A stretch of DNA of 64,000 nucleotides from Nectonema munidae (taxonomy: Eukaryota > Nematomorpha > Nectonematoida > Nectonematidae), in NCBI GenBank assembly GCA_030549495.1, contig JAUIRK010000058.1, positions 1-64,000 of the forward strand. Direction: 5' to 3'. The position numbers and the translations under genes were made by a program. Of the stretch, positions 1 through 12,419 are shown one piece after another. Position 1 is the first letter of the stretch; each line of letters opens with the position of its first letter. The notes under the pieces were generated by a model. The model did not search any database, was not told the origin of the DNA, and was given only the letters and a program-made list of their open reading frames with translations.

Positions 1-163
1 GGACATTTTGCAACTCAATAATAACATATCTTAAAAAAACATAGATGAACTAAGGTTCTAATAAACTTACTTTGGTAACTATGCGGGTGAAAAATTAATT
101 AGCTTGACTTACTGGTATGCATGTAATTTATGGTATCGAGCAATTGCCAGTAAAGTATTGGGG

Positions 164-756
164 GTGTGGACCAGAGGCGTAGCCAGCGGGGGGAAGAGCC
201 CTTCCCCATTCCTTTTGAATTTTTACAATGTTTCGATATGTATGAAGTTGTTTGGCGGCCTCAATCTCTGTTAGTATATTCTTGCTAACAAAAAGAAATG
301 TGTCGAAGATTCTTTCCTCTAACTAACATTTTTCTCAGTTGCCGACTCTCTAACAACTGATATTATGCCAATACAACTATAAAACAAAGTTTTAAGAAGT
401 CAACGATGCTCAATGCTGCATGAAAGAAAGAAGAATCTAATGATTGTTTCGTATCTGAAAGAGTAAACAAAAAAATTGTCAACAATGAAATCTTGAAAAT
501 TTTTACCAGAAAGTCCAGAAGGAATAAACTTTTTTGAAAAAAATTTCCAAAAAAATTAATTTGTGTGATACTTCATAATTTCTAAATAAAAATAAACATT
601 TTTTTATTGATATCACATTACTGAAATTCTTATAGTACATGTGCTTTAACTACTTTAACTATATGTGCTACATTCTTTTTTGCTAAAAATGTCTGCTACG
701 TATAAAAATGTTTGCCACTCCAACTTCTATTTTCTGGATACGCCTCTGGTGTGAAC
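164..756. mobile_element. non-autonomous hAT element (MITE-like), with target-site duplication
   Basis: The element itself is 172-748. It starts CAGAGGCGTAGCC and ends with the reverse complement (ggatacgcctctg). An 8-bp duplication flanks it, GTGTGGAC (164-171) and GTGTGAAC (749-756), 7 of 8 matching. Terminal CAGRGGCGTA plus an 8-bp duplication is typical of hAT elements. The interior is AT-rich and I see no coding domain, so it is a deletion derivative. The single mismatch in the duplication suggests it is not very recent. Confidence 0.8.
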
Positions 757-3050
757 AGGTGTGTGTACAAAAATAATGTGATTATATTTTGTTATGTCTA
801 AAATGGCAGCTTTTTAACTTTTTTTACAAACAATAAAAAATATTTTCCGACTAGAAAGGCTATATAGTCTTATTCTTATGTTTAAATGAGGTATAGTTCA
901 GTTTGATTTTGTTATTGAAAGATTAATTATAAAATTTGTTTCGAAAGATTTATACCAAGCAAATGAAGTTAAACCTCGTCTAACTCTAAGCTAAGTTTTA
1001 CATGCCTTTCTTTATAAATAAATAAATGTCTTTTTCTAACTATGTGATAATATAATTTAATAAGTGAAGATTTACTTGATTTTTTACATATCTATATCAA
1101 CGTGCGGACGCTATAAAAAAAACTCACAACGGCTCAATTTGGCCACCGGTAGAGGGTTTCCCCACCCATGGATTAAACCATTAAAAATATTTAAAACTGA
1201 TTTTTATCTTCTATATTCACAAGCAAGTTTTTTTTATTTTCCAGAATTTCTATCGATTATGCTCTACCAAAGTGATATTATCTTTATGCCTAAAATCACA
1301 GCTTACCCGGGTCTATATTATAGACTCTATAAATACCACATGATTTACAAAGTTTTTCTATACAATACTATACAATATACTTCAGTACCCCATAAATATT
1401 CTTCTAAAAATCATTTCAAATTAATAATAATCTGGTTTTTAAAAATAAAAAGAAATCAATTCTCACTTGAGAAAATTAATAAAACTGTCTGTTATCGTCT
1501 GCTAATAAAATATTCATTTTATTGATAGATAGAGTCAAAAAGATAAAGAGAAAGAAAGAAAGAAAACTAACAATATGGTAAATAATAATCTAATTATAAT
1601 TGTAAGTAATAATCTTTTAAGTTTTGTTTACATCTTATATTAAAATATTTATTTTCTATATTTTTTGTAAGTGTATTGTTTATCAAATCATTTAAAGACA
1701 CCGCATGGTTCATGAATTACTATTCCAGCCATCTTCTAGTTTATAATCACCCTCACTCAAACCCAAAAAGTGGCATACCAAAAAATGGGACAGGATAGAC
1801 GGTCCTCCCCAGCGTAGAATTTATTTGTATTAATTTTTCATTAATATAAATTTAATCAAAATATATTCGACATAAATATTTATGTAATAATGATTTTCTA
1901 TACATTTTCCCCCATTTTAAATAGCTATGTTCCTGTATTATTAACTCTAATTGTGCCGAGCTTTTTCTCATTCCTCTTGGGCGAGGGGATTCATCTTTAC
2001 TTTTTTTAAAACTAGCAATTATTGGAAAAGTCAAGTAGCCCCATATCAAGCAGTTAAGCTTATTTTTTACGAAGTAGGTTTTTGTTTAGGGGGGGGGGGG
2101 GTTGAAAAAACCCTCCCTCGGCACTATTAGGGTTAAATACTTGTCATTTAAATTTGTTATTTGAAATTTTGAGAGGTTTTTAAAATTAACATCTACTGCA
2201 ATAAATCAATCACCTTCCCTCCCCAAACCTGTCATCCCCCCTCTGACCCGACGTTAGGGTTCTTCCTATATGATTACCTTTAAATATGAATTAAAATTTA
2301 GAAATTATCTTTATTTATTTAGATAGAGTTGGCGAGACTTTTTAGTTAATTGTGGTAAAAATTTCAAAAATCATAAAGATTCATTTACGTTACAAAATAA
2401 GAAATATTTTATTATTAAGAAGAAGAAGAAGAAGAAGATGATTTATTGATATCACATAAATATGAAACATGTAAAATATTAAGTGTAAAAATTTGATAAA
2501 TTTGTATACAAATACAAACAAACAAACAAAATGACAATCAATAACTTATAATTAAAAGATAGTTTTAAAGATATTTAAAAGATAAGACGATAGATCGTAG
2601 CACAGAATCTAATTAAATTATGATCAAGGTTACAACTTCTCCAATTTGGTTACTATTTTTATTCATACAACAGGCCAATTTTTAAATAACAGGATATTTT
2701 GGATCTAAATCCTCTTTCTCAACTTTTTTCGATGCTTCCATGACTTGTTATGCGAATATCTGTTGCTTGAACCGTCATAAATTAATTTTTTTTGCAACAC
2801 CAACTATTAACTTTCGTTTTTGGTTTTTTCTACTTTATCTCCTTGATCATTTGCTTATAATAACCGGTAGGATTTTTATCCAAATACACAGAAATATATT
2901 TTTTTTTACAAATAAGAACTTGAAATTAAAAATATTTTAGATAAATGCTTAAAATAAAAAGATACAAAGATATTTAAAAGTATGAATGAGGACTGGCAAT
3001 AGAGCATTGATGTATATTTTAATGTATCCCATTATCTTGCCAGACCACAT
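757..3050. other. intergenic, no gene recognised
   Basis: AT-rich DNA with simple repeats: an AAG run at about 2417-2438, AAAC units near 2513-2530 and a 13-base G run at 2089-2101. A 462-bp frame at 1064-1525 opens on TTG, is low-complexity and matches no family I know. I take it as chance. Confidence 0.6.
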
Positions 3051-3064
3051 ATATAAATTTAAAA

Positions 3065-3215
3065 ATTTATATACCTCTCAGCTTAACAGTTGAAGGTCAG
3101 GGGTTCGATCCCCAAGGCTTCCAACTCTAAAAACAAATTCACAAAAACTGTGATTAACCATCTTAAGCATAATGCGAGCATATAGCCTTACGGCTGAAAG
3201 TGCTTTGATATCTCA
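3065..3215 (+). mobile_element. tRNA-derived SINE with a LINE-type 3' tail
   Basis: A Pol III box B match, GGTTCGATCC, lies at 3102-3111 inside a T-arm-like GGGG/CCCC stem. The A box upstream is degenerate, so the head is decayed or truncated. From about 3154 to 3213 the sequence (taacca, then GCGAGCATAT, then AAAGTGCTTTGA) closely follows the 3' end of the LINE that ends near 8010. A tRNA-like head joined to the tail of a resident LINE is how SINEs borrow the partner's reverse transcriptase. Inference: the LINE family at 3260-8010 mobilised it. Confidence 0.65.
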
Positions 3216-3259
3216 AACCAACTATTATAAAATAAAAAAGAATTATTATATTTTAAGTT

Positions 3260-6200
3260 ATTATTATAATACCTTTACTAATTTGAGTTAAAATTTTTAT
3301 ATTTATACCATATCATTCTCTCAAACTTATTTCACATGTCTAACCCAAAACGTGGACGTTACGATGATACCCCAAACCTTACCTCTACCCAATTAATAGC
3401 GAATCTCTTCAATGAATTCATAGCAAATTCCTCTCTAAATGCAGAAGACCTTACTCTCCTTAATAATCTAAAATATGAAGTAAATCTTGTACACTCCAAC
3501 AAATTTGAACAACTCTCTCATACTCACCACCTACATACTCAACCATGCCCCGCATAATCTACATACGCACAAGTCTCCTCCATAACCCCACCTATCTTAT
3601 CCAGTAACCTTCAGGATAAACAAAAACTCTCTCCACCTAAGTCAAAGTCATTCCTAAATAGCGAGCTTACTCTAAAAATATCTTACGACAAAAAATAGTC
3701 AAAAACTTAGAAACTAATAAAAAATACACTTACCATTTCTAACACACGGTCCTCAAATAGTGGCACTATTTATTTCCAATTTTCAAAACCTGAAAAGAAA
3801 GCACTAGCACATCAAATACTTCACAATAACGCAATTAAATACGAAGATTTACCTATCCTCAAACTCCGTTTCCTACTCAGAAACATACCCATAACCACAC
3901 CACTTTTTTCTCTCTCTGCATCTATTGCTAAGGAAATCCTAAACCTAAAAAATATTGGCACCATTAATACAGTACGCCAAGCTTGTAACATAGGAACCTT
4001 CCCTTATAGTGCTATATTATAACCCAGCAACCCTAACATTTTTAAACACCTACTTAAATCTCCTATACTCATAGTTGACCATCACATTCTAACTCTATCC
4101 TTAGCAAAACCATTACATCGCCAATGCCAGAAATGTCTTAAACACAATCACTCAACGAATAAATGCAAATCTGCATCACCCAATTGCGATCACTGCGGAA
4201 ATCGAGACCACTCTATATCAGAATGTATTTTTAAAAATGATTCCATAAAACTCTCATTCTTCAATTACCACAATCACCACAACGCTACATACAAACATTG
4301 CGAATTCCAAATTCAACACGCACAACATATCCAAAATCAACACAACCTTCTAATAAGCAAATTCCTATGCTAAATTTTCTCCACATAAATCTCAACCATT
4401 CTAATGACGCTTGGACAAATCTATACAACATTCAAATTTCAAACTTCTTTGATGTTATATCTATTAACGAACCATATCCAAATCTCTATTCTAATATACC
4501 AAATTTTTAACTATATCACACGTTACCTTTATCCTTTTATTCAGCATGCATCTTCATAAAATCAACCGTTCACCACACACCATTACTACGATTCTCTTCA
4601 AACAATTTTTACTTTGTTCTTGTGCACACCAAACCTCACCCTATTCTTTTTGCAACCCTCTACTCTCCTCCTTCACACCCAATAGCCATCCCCACTGATT
4701 TCTCCCAATCACTAAAACTTGCAACATTCACACTCCCGTCTACATATCATTTAATTATCTCAACCGATTGCAAAGCTCGATCACACATTTGGGACCACAA
4801 AGAAAATAAACGAAGACAACAAGTCATCAATTTCTTAGACTTGAACAACCTATATCTCGCTGACAACTTTAAAAACCCTGCATACCAACGCTCTTGTAAC
4901 TACAAACAATACCTATCTCACATTGACCTCACAATAACCACTTCAAACACTCTTAATCTAATATCTAATTGGTCAATCTCGGACATCTCATCAGCTTCAG
5001 ATCACTCCTTCATAACATTTTAACTTCTCATAAACACAACAAATATCAAAAACTATAACAACACCATAAAAAAGAACACCACTCACTGGCTCACATATCT
5101 CAACAACTCACTCCCAACATTAACATCTCTCTCTCTTCTCCCACATCTATCGATAAAGCTGCACTATCCCTCAATGATCATGTTTCACATTCCATCTTAT
5201 CCTCCACTTCTATCAAATCATTTCCTAAAAGAAGACATGCTTATTTCTGGACACCTTAGCTTACTGCATTAAAAACAATCTGAAACGCATTATCAAAACC
5301 CTACGAAAATCTCCCAGCCCCTCAATCATTTACATCCATTCTGCTGTTAAAAAAGAATACAAACATTCAATACTTCAAGCCAAAAAAACTCATGGGTAAA
5401 ATTCACCAGCCAGCACTCAAACAATCCATGGAACATCATCAATATGGTAACTAAAAAGAAAAAACCTTCTATTCTCACGAAACAATACTTCCCTGCTCAT
5501 CCGATCATACCACACACTACAACCCTCCATTTCTATCGACAATCTTTTCCCTGGACTCTCCCTCTACTGATCTCCCCTTTCACCACACAAATCGAGAACA
5601 CTCTAAAAACATCATTCAATCCATCCAAAATCTTACTTTTCCTCCAATCACAATAAATGAATTAAACATAGCTACATCTAGCATCGACCATATCTCACCC
5701 AAAGATATTAAAAAATCAATACACATTCTAAACAAACATTTACTCCTTCTTTTCAATGCATGCTTTACTCATTCACATTTCCCTAACGTTTTGAAAATCG
5801 GCAAACTCATACTCATTCTTAAACCCAATAAAATTCAAGCCTCATTCAAAATTGGCGAACAATCACTCTATTACCCATACTAGTTCGAAAAAATCATTTG
5901 CAAACGTCTAGTCCACTACATCCTATCCCGTAACCTCATCCATCACACGCAATTTGCATACCTTCCCAATAAAAATACGGAAACAACACTATCTCTTCTA
6001 ACCACCTACCTTGACTCTTCCCTTTCTACTCAGAAAATTTCTTCTACAATCTTCCTAGAAATAAATAACGCTTTCAACTAAGCCTGTCATCCTGCCATCA
6101 TCACTAACATTGCCCACAAATCATTTCTTCCTTACATCATCAAATTTATAAGCTCATACCTTTCAAACCGCTGTCTTATTTTCCGACATCGCGCTTCCCT

Positions 6201-8010
6201 TTCCATCCATAAGCTAACACTCTCGACTCCCCAAGGAGGATGTCTTTCCGATATCGTCTGGTTAGTTCTCATAGACACGCTTCTCGATCTAATCTACACC
6301 AAAACAGGTTTCTCTCAATGTTTTTCAGACGACATATTATTCACCTTCACCAGTAGCTCTCAACAAGCAAACCTCCCCAAATCCTCTTCATTTCTACTAA
6401 GGCTAGAAGAAAGAGCAAACACACATAAGATATTCTTTAACTCCAGCAAAACCAGCCTCATTCACTTCACACGGAGAAAAACAGAACATTTACCCCTTCA
6501 TTTAAATACCTCTACTTTTATAACTGCCTCAAAGACTAACAAATATCTAGGACTAAACCTCCAGTCCAACCTAAAATTTTCAATACACTTTAAAAAAATA
6601 TAGGAAAAACTCTCAGTCACCCTTTTTCACTTAAAAGCGCTATCTCTTAAAAATGGGGTCTCCGTCCCAAACACACCAAATACATATCCTCATCCTTAAT
6701 CCTCCCAGTAATTCAATACGAATTTCTTTCCTGGGGCATCTCGTTAAAACACCCCACAACCATCCATTTTCTAAACAAGATACACCGTCTCTGCCTACTT
6801 TGCATCACCAACGCATATCGTACTACTTCCACACAATGCCTAGAAATTCTAACAAACACCCTACCATTACAACTTCAACTCAAAAAACTATTATTAAGCG
6901 CTTCATCTTGACATACAACAACTTACTTATCCCCTTTCTTACGATCACACCCTACCGCGATACTCCATCCTATTCTTTCAACTCTCATCTATAAGCAAAA
7001 TACGCACCAAATATTGCTAACTACCTAGTTCATCCCTCAATACACCCATCTCTTTTAACTCACCCATCTGCACAAAATCCATTCAAAATATCTATATGCA
7101 AAAACAAATTTTTTTGTAAAATTTACACGCCTGCACTACGATAACCAATAACATTTACTACTTCCTTCCCCACTTTACTACCATCCATTTCTATACCGAT
7201 GCACAAAACATAATCCACGATTTCTCTCTACCACACAACATCCCCTTTCCCTCCTTTCAACTCGCCTCCTCCCTAATCAATATTACAAAACATTTCCACA
7301 TACACCTATGCTGGTGCCCAGCTCACCTAAACATACCAGAAAAATCGCTAGTAGACTACTTAACCTCAAACGTACACCTAACCTCCCACATCCCTCCCAT
7401 CAACTCCCTACCTCTCAAAACCTTTCTAACGCACATTCACTTATCCTCTCTAGAAGAATTGCAGATGTCCATATCTTCATCTCTAAATGCACTAATATCC
7501 TCTTTACCACACATCAGCACAATTCACACAACTTTCAAAAACAAAAAATTTACACCACCTCGTTCAACCATTCGTTGGCTATCAGGCCATTGCCCATGCA
7601 AAGCACATCTTTTCCGAATTAAAGTAAGCGAAAATCCATACTGTCGTTTCGGATGCGACACAATAGAAACGCCATACCACCTCATATTCACATGTCAAAT
7701 CTTCTCTTATCATCGCCAAGATCTTCTATTTCGCTGCCTTTCTTTACTTAACAGATCTCCAACAACACTCTCAGATCTTCTGTTACACCCAACACTACTT
7801 AAATCCCTAGGAACCCTCATTGACACCATTGAAACAACTCTCACCACCGTCGATAACCCTATAACAAACTAATCTGCTTTTCTCTTCTACTTTTAGGACA
7901 ACCTATCTCTACCAACATCTGCATCTTCCTTAACCAACTCTCAAGCTTACGCGAGCATATCAGCTCACGCTGGAAAGTGCTTTGAAATCTACCTACCTAC
8001 CTACCTACCT
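3260..8010 (+). mobile_element. LINE with RNase H domain (I/R1-like group), near full length but broken
   Basis: Parts appear in order. The ORF1 start is at 3336, with an ORF1 zinc-knuckle region near 4130-4235 (two CCHC-like motifs, the first QCQKCLKHNHSTNKC). The endonuclease spans about 4370-5025, with 'SHIDLTI' and 'SSASDHSF' motifs. The reverse transcriptase spans about 5640-6600, with FSDDILF as the FADD-type box near 6330. An RNase H-like part with 'CWCPAH' lies near 7310, followed by a C-terminal Cys/His motif (CRFGC...HLIFTC, 7640-7695). The 3' end is followed by (CTAC)n at about 7990-8010. Many stops and frameshifts interrupt every domain, so it cannot be active. The sense strand is strikingly rich in C and A and poor in G compared with its surroundings. 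RNase H after RT places it in the I superfamily. The exact clade is not certain. Confidence 0.85.
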
Positions 8011-8261
8011 GATGTGACAAGAACTTAATTTGTTTGCTCCACCTTCTTTTTATATTTCAGATTATTTTTTCTAAAAATAAATAAATAAATAAAAAATTTA
8101 TTAAAGTACAAATGTGATTTTTTATTTTATTTTTTTAGGAAAAGCACATTTTTTTCAGTGAAGGGTGGGAGCTATTTTAGCCCCCTCGGTTTTTTTGAAT
8201 GATTGCAAATTTTTACAAAATTTTCGCGTGAACCTACTAAATGATTGATTGCAAATCTAAT

Positions 8262-8836
8262 CGTGATATTTATTTTTTTTTATAAAAATCAATCAAACTT
8301 GTCAAAAATTGATTGATATTTGACAGCTCAACTAAAAAAAGAAACTTTTAGTTTAAATGGGTATACAAAAATTTTTACACATATATACCCACTTTCAAGT
8401 GTGCTGAACACGATGGTCACATTTATTTTTTTAAAAAATCAACCAAACCTGTCAAAACATTGATTGATATATGACAGTTCAACTAAAAAAAAAGAAACTT
8501 TTAGTTTAAATGGTTATACAAAGTTTTTTTACTAATATATACCCATTTTCAAGTGTGCTGAATACGATGGTCACATTTATTTTTTTTTAAAATCATTCAA
8601 ACCTATCAAAAAATTGATTGATATGACAGCTCCACTTAAAAAAGAACCTTTTAGTTTAAATGGTTATACAAATTTTCTATTATATACACCCGTTTTCATG
8701 TATGCTGAATACAATGGTCACGTTTATTTTTTTTTTTAATTAATCAAACCTTGCCAAAAAATTGATTGACATATGACAGCCCAACTGAAAAAAATTAACT
8801 TTTTTTTAAGTAGTTATAAAAAGTTTTTTTTTTAAC
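8262..8836. repeat. four tandem units of about 150 bp
   Basis: Units start at about 8262, 8412, 8571 and 8717. Each runs from a T-rich block through 'attgattgatat' and 'gacagctcaactaaaaaa' to 'agtgtgctgaatacgatggt'. The fourth is truncated. The units differ from one another by point changes and small indels, so the array is old. I see no coding content. It could be a small satellite or the internal repeat of an unrecognised element. Confidence 0.8.
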
Positions 8837-9430
8837 ATTTTTGTTTAATTTGTGACTTTTTTAAAATCGTGGATGTTTGCGATCAGATATATTGTACTGA
8901 TTTTTGAACGATTTGTTTTCATGCTATTCTCCAAAGAAAAGAAAGTTTCACAAATGAATTTATTTATCTTTGAAGTTTAGATTTTATTTGGAATCTATAA
9001 TAAAACAAATTTTTTCAGTATCAAAATTTCCAATGAGTAACGAATATCAATTTTGATACTCATCATTATACTATAAAATTAATTCATATATTTATGTTCA
9101 AAAAATTTTTTTTTCATTTTTAGTATAGAATGAAAATTAGGTTGTGAATTATATTTCAACTCGAGCTTGCATGATTACATCATGTTTTTTAAATATTATG
9201 TATAATTTTTTCAAACTTTGAATATTCCATTTATATGTGCATACAGATATGCAAAATTTGGTAAGTTTCTATTTCGGAGAATTGAAGTTATAACTTCCGA
9301 AACTTTCTTACATTTGCATATATAAAGTAAGCTCCCTCTTCTTCAGAAAATGCCATCCAAGTTTTGCCAAGGTAACGATGTATATATTGAGAAAAATTAT
9401 ACACATATAAGAGGCATTATCACTGCATAT
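8837..9430. other. AT-rich spacer
   Basis: Long A and T runs only. No ORF, terminal repeat or known motif was seen. Confidence 0.5.
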
Positions 9431-9439
9431 TTATCTGAG

Positions 9440-9930
9440 AGGTCCAAATTTAACCATTGACGGTTTGTACACCTCTATAGAGCTAGCTGATTGGCTGTAT
9501 AAAAAAGGATTAACTATAGTCGGTACAATAGACACAAGAAGAAAAGGTATTCCGCAAAGTATAAAAAGTTTAGATAATAGAGATGAATTTTCTTATAAAT
9601 TTTGCTGGCATATAGATAGAGAATTTTTATCAATTCATGGTTATGTAGTATTTTCTAAATCAAAAGGAAAGAAAAATGTATTAGTTTTGACTTCCAGACC
9701 CCCCCCCCCCCCCATTTTAGGAATTACAGTAGACGATGAAAAAAGTAAACTTGCAATTTTTAAACAGTAAGATTTTTCAAAGGGTGGAAGGGATAAAGTT
9801 GATCAGAGAATAAGAAATTATTACATTAATAGAAAAACAAAAAAATGGACAGTAGCCGCTATTTCTTATCCATTAGATACGGCAAGAGTAAATGCATGTC
9901 TATTTTTGCTTTTAATAATGAGAAAAACCG
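9440..9930 (+). pseudogene. piggyBac transposase fragment (PGBD4-like), C-terminal half of the catalytic core
   Basis: Translation gives YTSIELADWLYKKGLTIVGT, which is the second-aspartate region of piggyBac transposases with the usual D-N-Y/F replaced just upstream (TIDGLYTSI). It continues with 'KSKGKKNVLVLTSRPP', then in another frame 'DFSKGGRDKVDQRI' and 'TARVNA'. A 14-base C run (9700-9713) interrupts the coding region and probably grew by slippage. No terminal repeats were found nearby. It is a dead fragment of a piggyBac family different from the intact copy at 15.5 kb. Confidence 0.8.
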
Positions 9931-9934
9931 AAGA

Positions 9935-12250
9935 AATGTAAATTTCTTTTAAATGAAAATGTTTTTTTGAATCTTGATTATCAAAATTTCAAATAAAAAT
10001 TTTCATTTTTTTAAAACTATTTTTATTATCCTTGACAATACGTCCCAAAACAAAAAAAACCCAAACTTTCTTTGTATCCAAATAAAAGTAATCAAAACCA
10101 AAATCAAAAACTTATCCATTCCTGAATTTTTTCCAAAACTTATTCTAAATTATATGTTCGAAATTCAAAATTTGAAAATAATAAACACAATTTTTGAACC
10201 AATATCATCTACTATAGAAATAAAGTAAAAGTGTTTCCAATAGTATTTTAGTGAAGTCATTTCTATAAAGAAACCCTGGTAAAAATTGAATATTATTTTC
10301 TCTACAAAAACTGGGATCAAATTCACTCTGAAATAAATAGTGATATCACAAGAAAGTTTGGTTGTTGGTAATTTAAACGGTTTAGTCAATTCGGATTCGG
10401 GACAGTTGGACTTCAAGACAATTCGTCTATCTCATTATTTTTTGAGACCAAATTGTTTTGAGGCAGAATTGACCCGTTCCATTTCAACTTATTAATATTT
10501 TCAATAAGTATTATATACAATAGTTACTCACTTTCAAATTTTCACTGACATTTTTTGTTTGTTTCCTTCATTAATTAAACTTTGATAATTCAGCAAAGTT
10601 CAAATATGTAAAATAAAGCTTAGCTTCTCTTCTTTGTGTATTCCGACATAATAAATGAAAGATCTGGAAAATGGTCGAACCAGAATCTTTCAGATCCCAT
10701 TGTTTCCGAAATAGTCATGGCCAACTGTATTTGAAAATCTTATTCAAAAAGGTCAGCTTCACTTTGATTAAAGAGGAAATTTAAAATGACTTACTTTCCC
10801 ATTTTCAAAATTTTTAGTGTCATTGACCTTTAAACATAAATTTGTTGAAATATTTTGATTAATCTGTATTTATTAATGCTTTTAAAAAAAAGCTGCTTTG
10901 CATATATGCATACAAAAATAAACTATTTTTTTAATACTTAAAAAACTTGATCTGACTAGACTCAATTTTATTAGAAACTGACCCATACACTTCAACCCTG
11001 ATCACAAGGTGTCTCATAGGTATAAATTGTTGACGATAGAGTTAGACAATGACGAGGTATTTAAAGTTTATTTCTTTAATCTTTCAATAGAAAGAATTTA
11101 AAGTTTAAGCAAAAGGATCATACATAAATGACGTCCCCTAAAATTTTTAAGTTTAATATAGAGCATCTAGAATACAAAAGAGGATCTTTTGAGGGAAAAT
11201 TTCTATTTCAACAAAAAGTACTACTTTTTTGAATAAAGTAAATCTATATTTTTTTGCGTAAGTAGAAAAAAAGTATGGGAAAATAGTCTTACTAAGTTTA
11301 GAAAGTCATTTTCATTGCAGATAAATATGTTGAAAATTTCATCAAGGGTCATTTATTGTGGTCGGTTAGAAATACGTAAAATAGCAATGTTGGATTATGA
11401 TGCATGCTGCTCTGTAGTTAATATATTGTAGAGATAATCACACGCGAAAACTTAAAAATGATAGTTTCGTAAATACGGTCATGTTGTTGAAAATTAGTAA
11501 TAAAATAATTTTCTAAAAAGGCAAGTATCAAAAAATCAAGGAATAAGTTAATACACTTTTATTAAAAAAGAAATTAAAACAAAATAAATAATACACATTG
11601 CAAAAATGTTCACTGCAAGAAAATTAGAACAGTAATGTAAAAAAATATTTTGCAGAAAGGTTAATGTATAAAATTCTGATTAAAAGGATATAATTGTTAG
11701 ATTATCGTTTAATTTGAAAAACGCTAGCAAATTTCCAGCCTGTAGAGGTACGCTCCAAAGGAAATAAGTAGTAGATTTCAATTCTATTTGGCAAATCTAA
11801 AATAAATGTATATAAAATTTAAACAAAATATTGTGTACCTAGGTATTAAATAATAAAGTATAAAAAAATGTTTAAAACTAGGAAATATTTTTATAATAGA
11901 AATTGTGAGTTCTCTTCTATTCGATCATCATCACTAACCATACACTGTGCAAAAGACCGGTTTTGGTTATTGAAGCCTCATTAGTTCCACTTTGAGGTTC
12001 TCGCTGTAAAGTTTGAACTGCTGTCAGCACAATTACTATACGCATACCATTACTACCAGAAACATATATGCTAGGAAATGTGATCCCCATACTAGATTGA
12101 TTCAAAACCGAAATAATGCAATCAATTAATAATAAATAGAAGAAACATTTTCAAAAAAACAATTAAAATTTTTTTTTAATTATGTATCTACCATCTTTTT
12201 GGCTACAAAGTCGTTATCGGCTCATAGTCTCTACGTCATTTCTTCTATAC
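9935..12250. other. intergenic, no gene recognised
   Basis: AT-rich. Contains a short dispersed repeat at 11116-11170 (separate entry) and a reverse-strand frame at 11917-12105 whose composition is less biased than its surroundings. That frame has no family I can name and I do not call it a gene. Confidence 0.5.
11116..11170. repeat. dispersed repeat, copy 1 (second copy at 63838-63941)
   Basis: Begins 'gatcatacataaatgacgtc' and ends 'gagcatctag'. The same two blocks, spaced further apart, recur at the right edge of the window. The first block resembles the ends of small MITEs with a 'tgacgtc' core, such as the one at 12255-12415. Confidence 0.45.
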
Positions 12251-12254
12251 CTTA

Positions 12255-12415
12255 GGGGTCGTTCACAATTGACGTCAGCCTTTTTTTTGATAAATTTCAC
12301 CCCTCCCCCCTCATGTCAACTTTTATATATATCATCACTTAACAAAATCGACTTATGTAAACTTTGGATACACCCCCCCCCCCCGTTTTAGTTGACGTCA
12401 ATTGTGAACGACCCC
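12255..12415. mobile_element. MITE with 23-bp terminal inverted repeats
   Basis: Starts GGGGTCGTTCACAATTGACG and ends with its near-exact reverse complement (cgtcaattgtgaacgacccc). It is 161 bp long with a 12-base C run inside. It is flanked by TTA on the left and ATA on the right, compatible with a decayed TA or TWA duplication. No coding capacity. The superfamily is uncertain (Tc1/mariner or Harbinger). Confidence 0.75.
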
Positions 12416-12419
12416 ATAC

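Noticed and set aside
1064-1525. 153-codon forward frame
   Set aside because: Opens on TTG, low-complexity AT-rich composition, no domain; expected by chance here.
3102-3111. tRNA gene from a box B match
   Set aside because: No cloverleaf or usable A box, and the sequence continues into a LINE-like tail, so it is a SINE.
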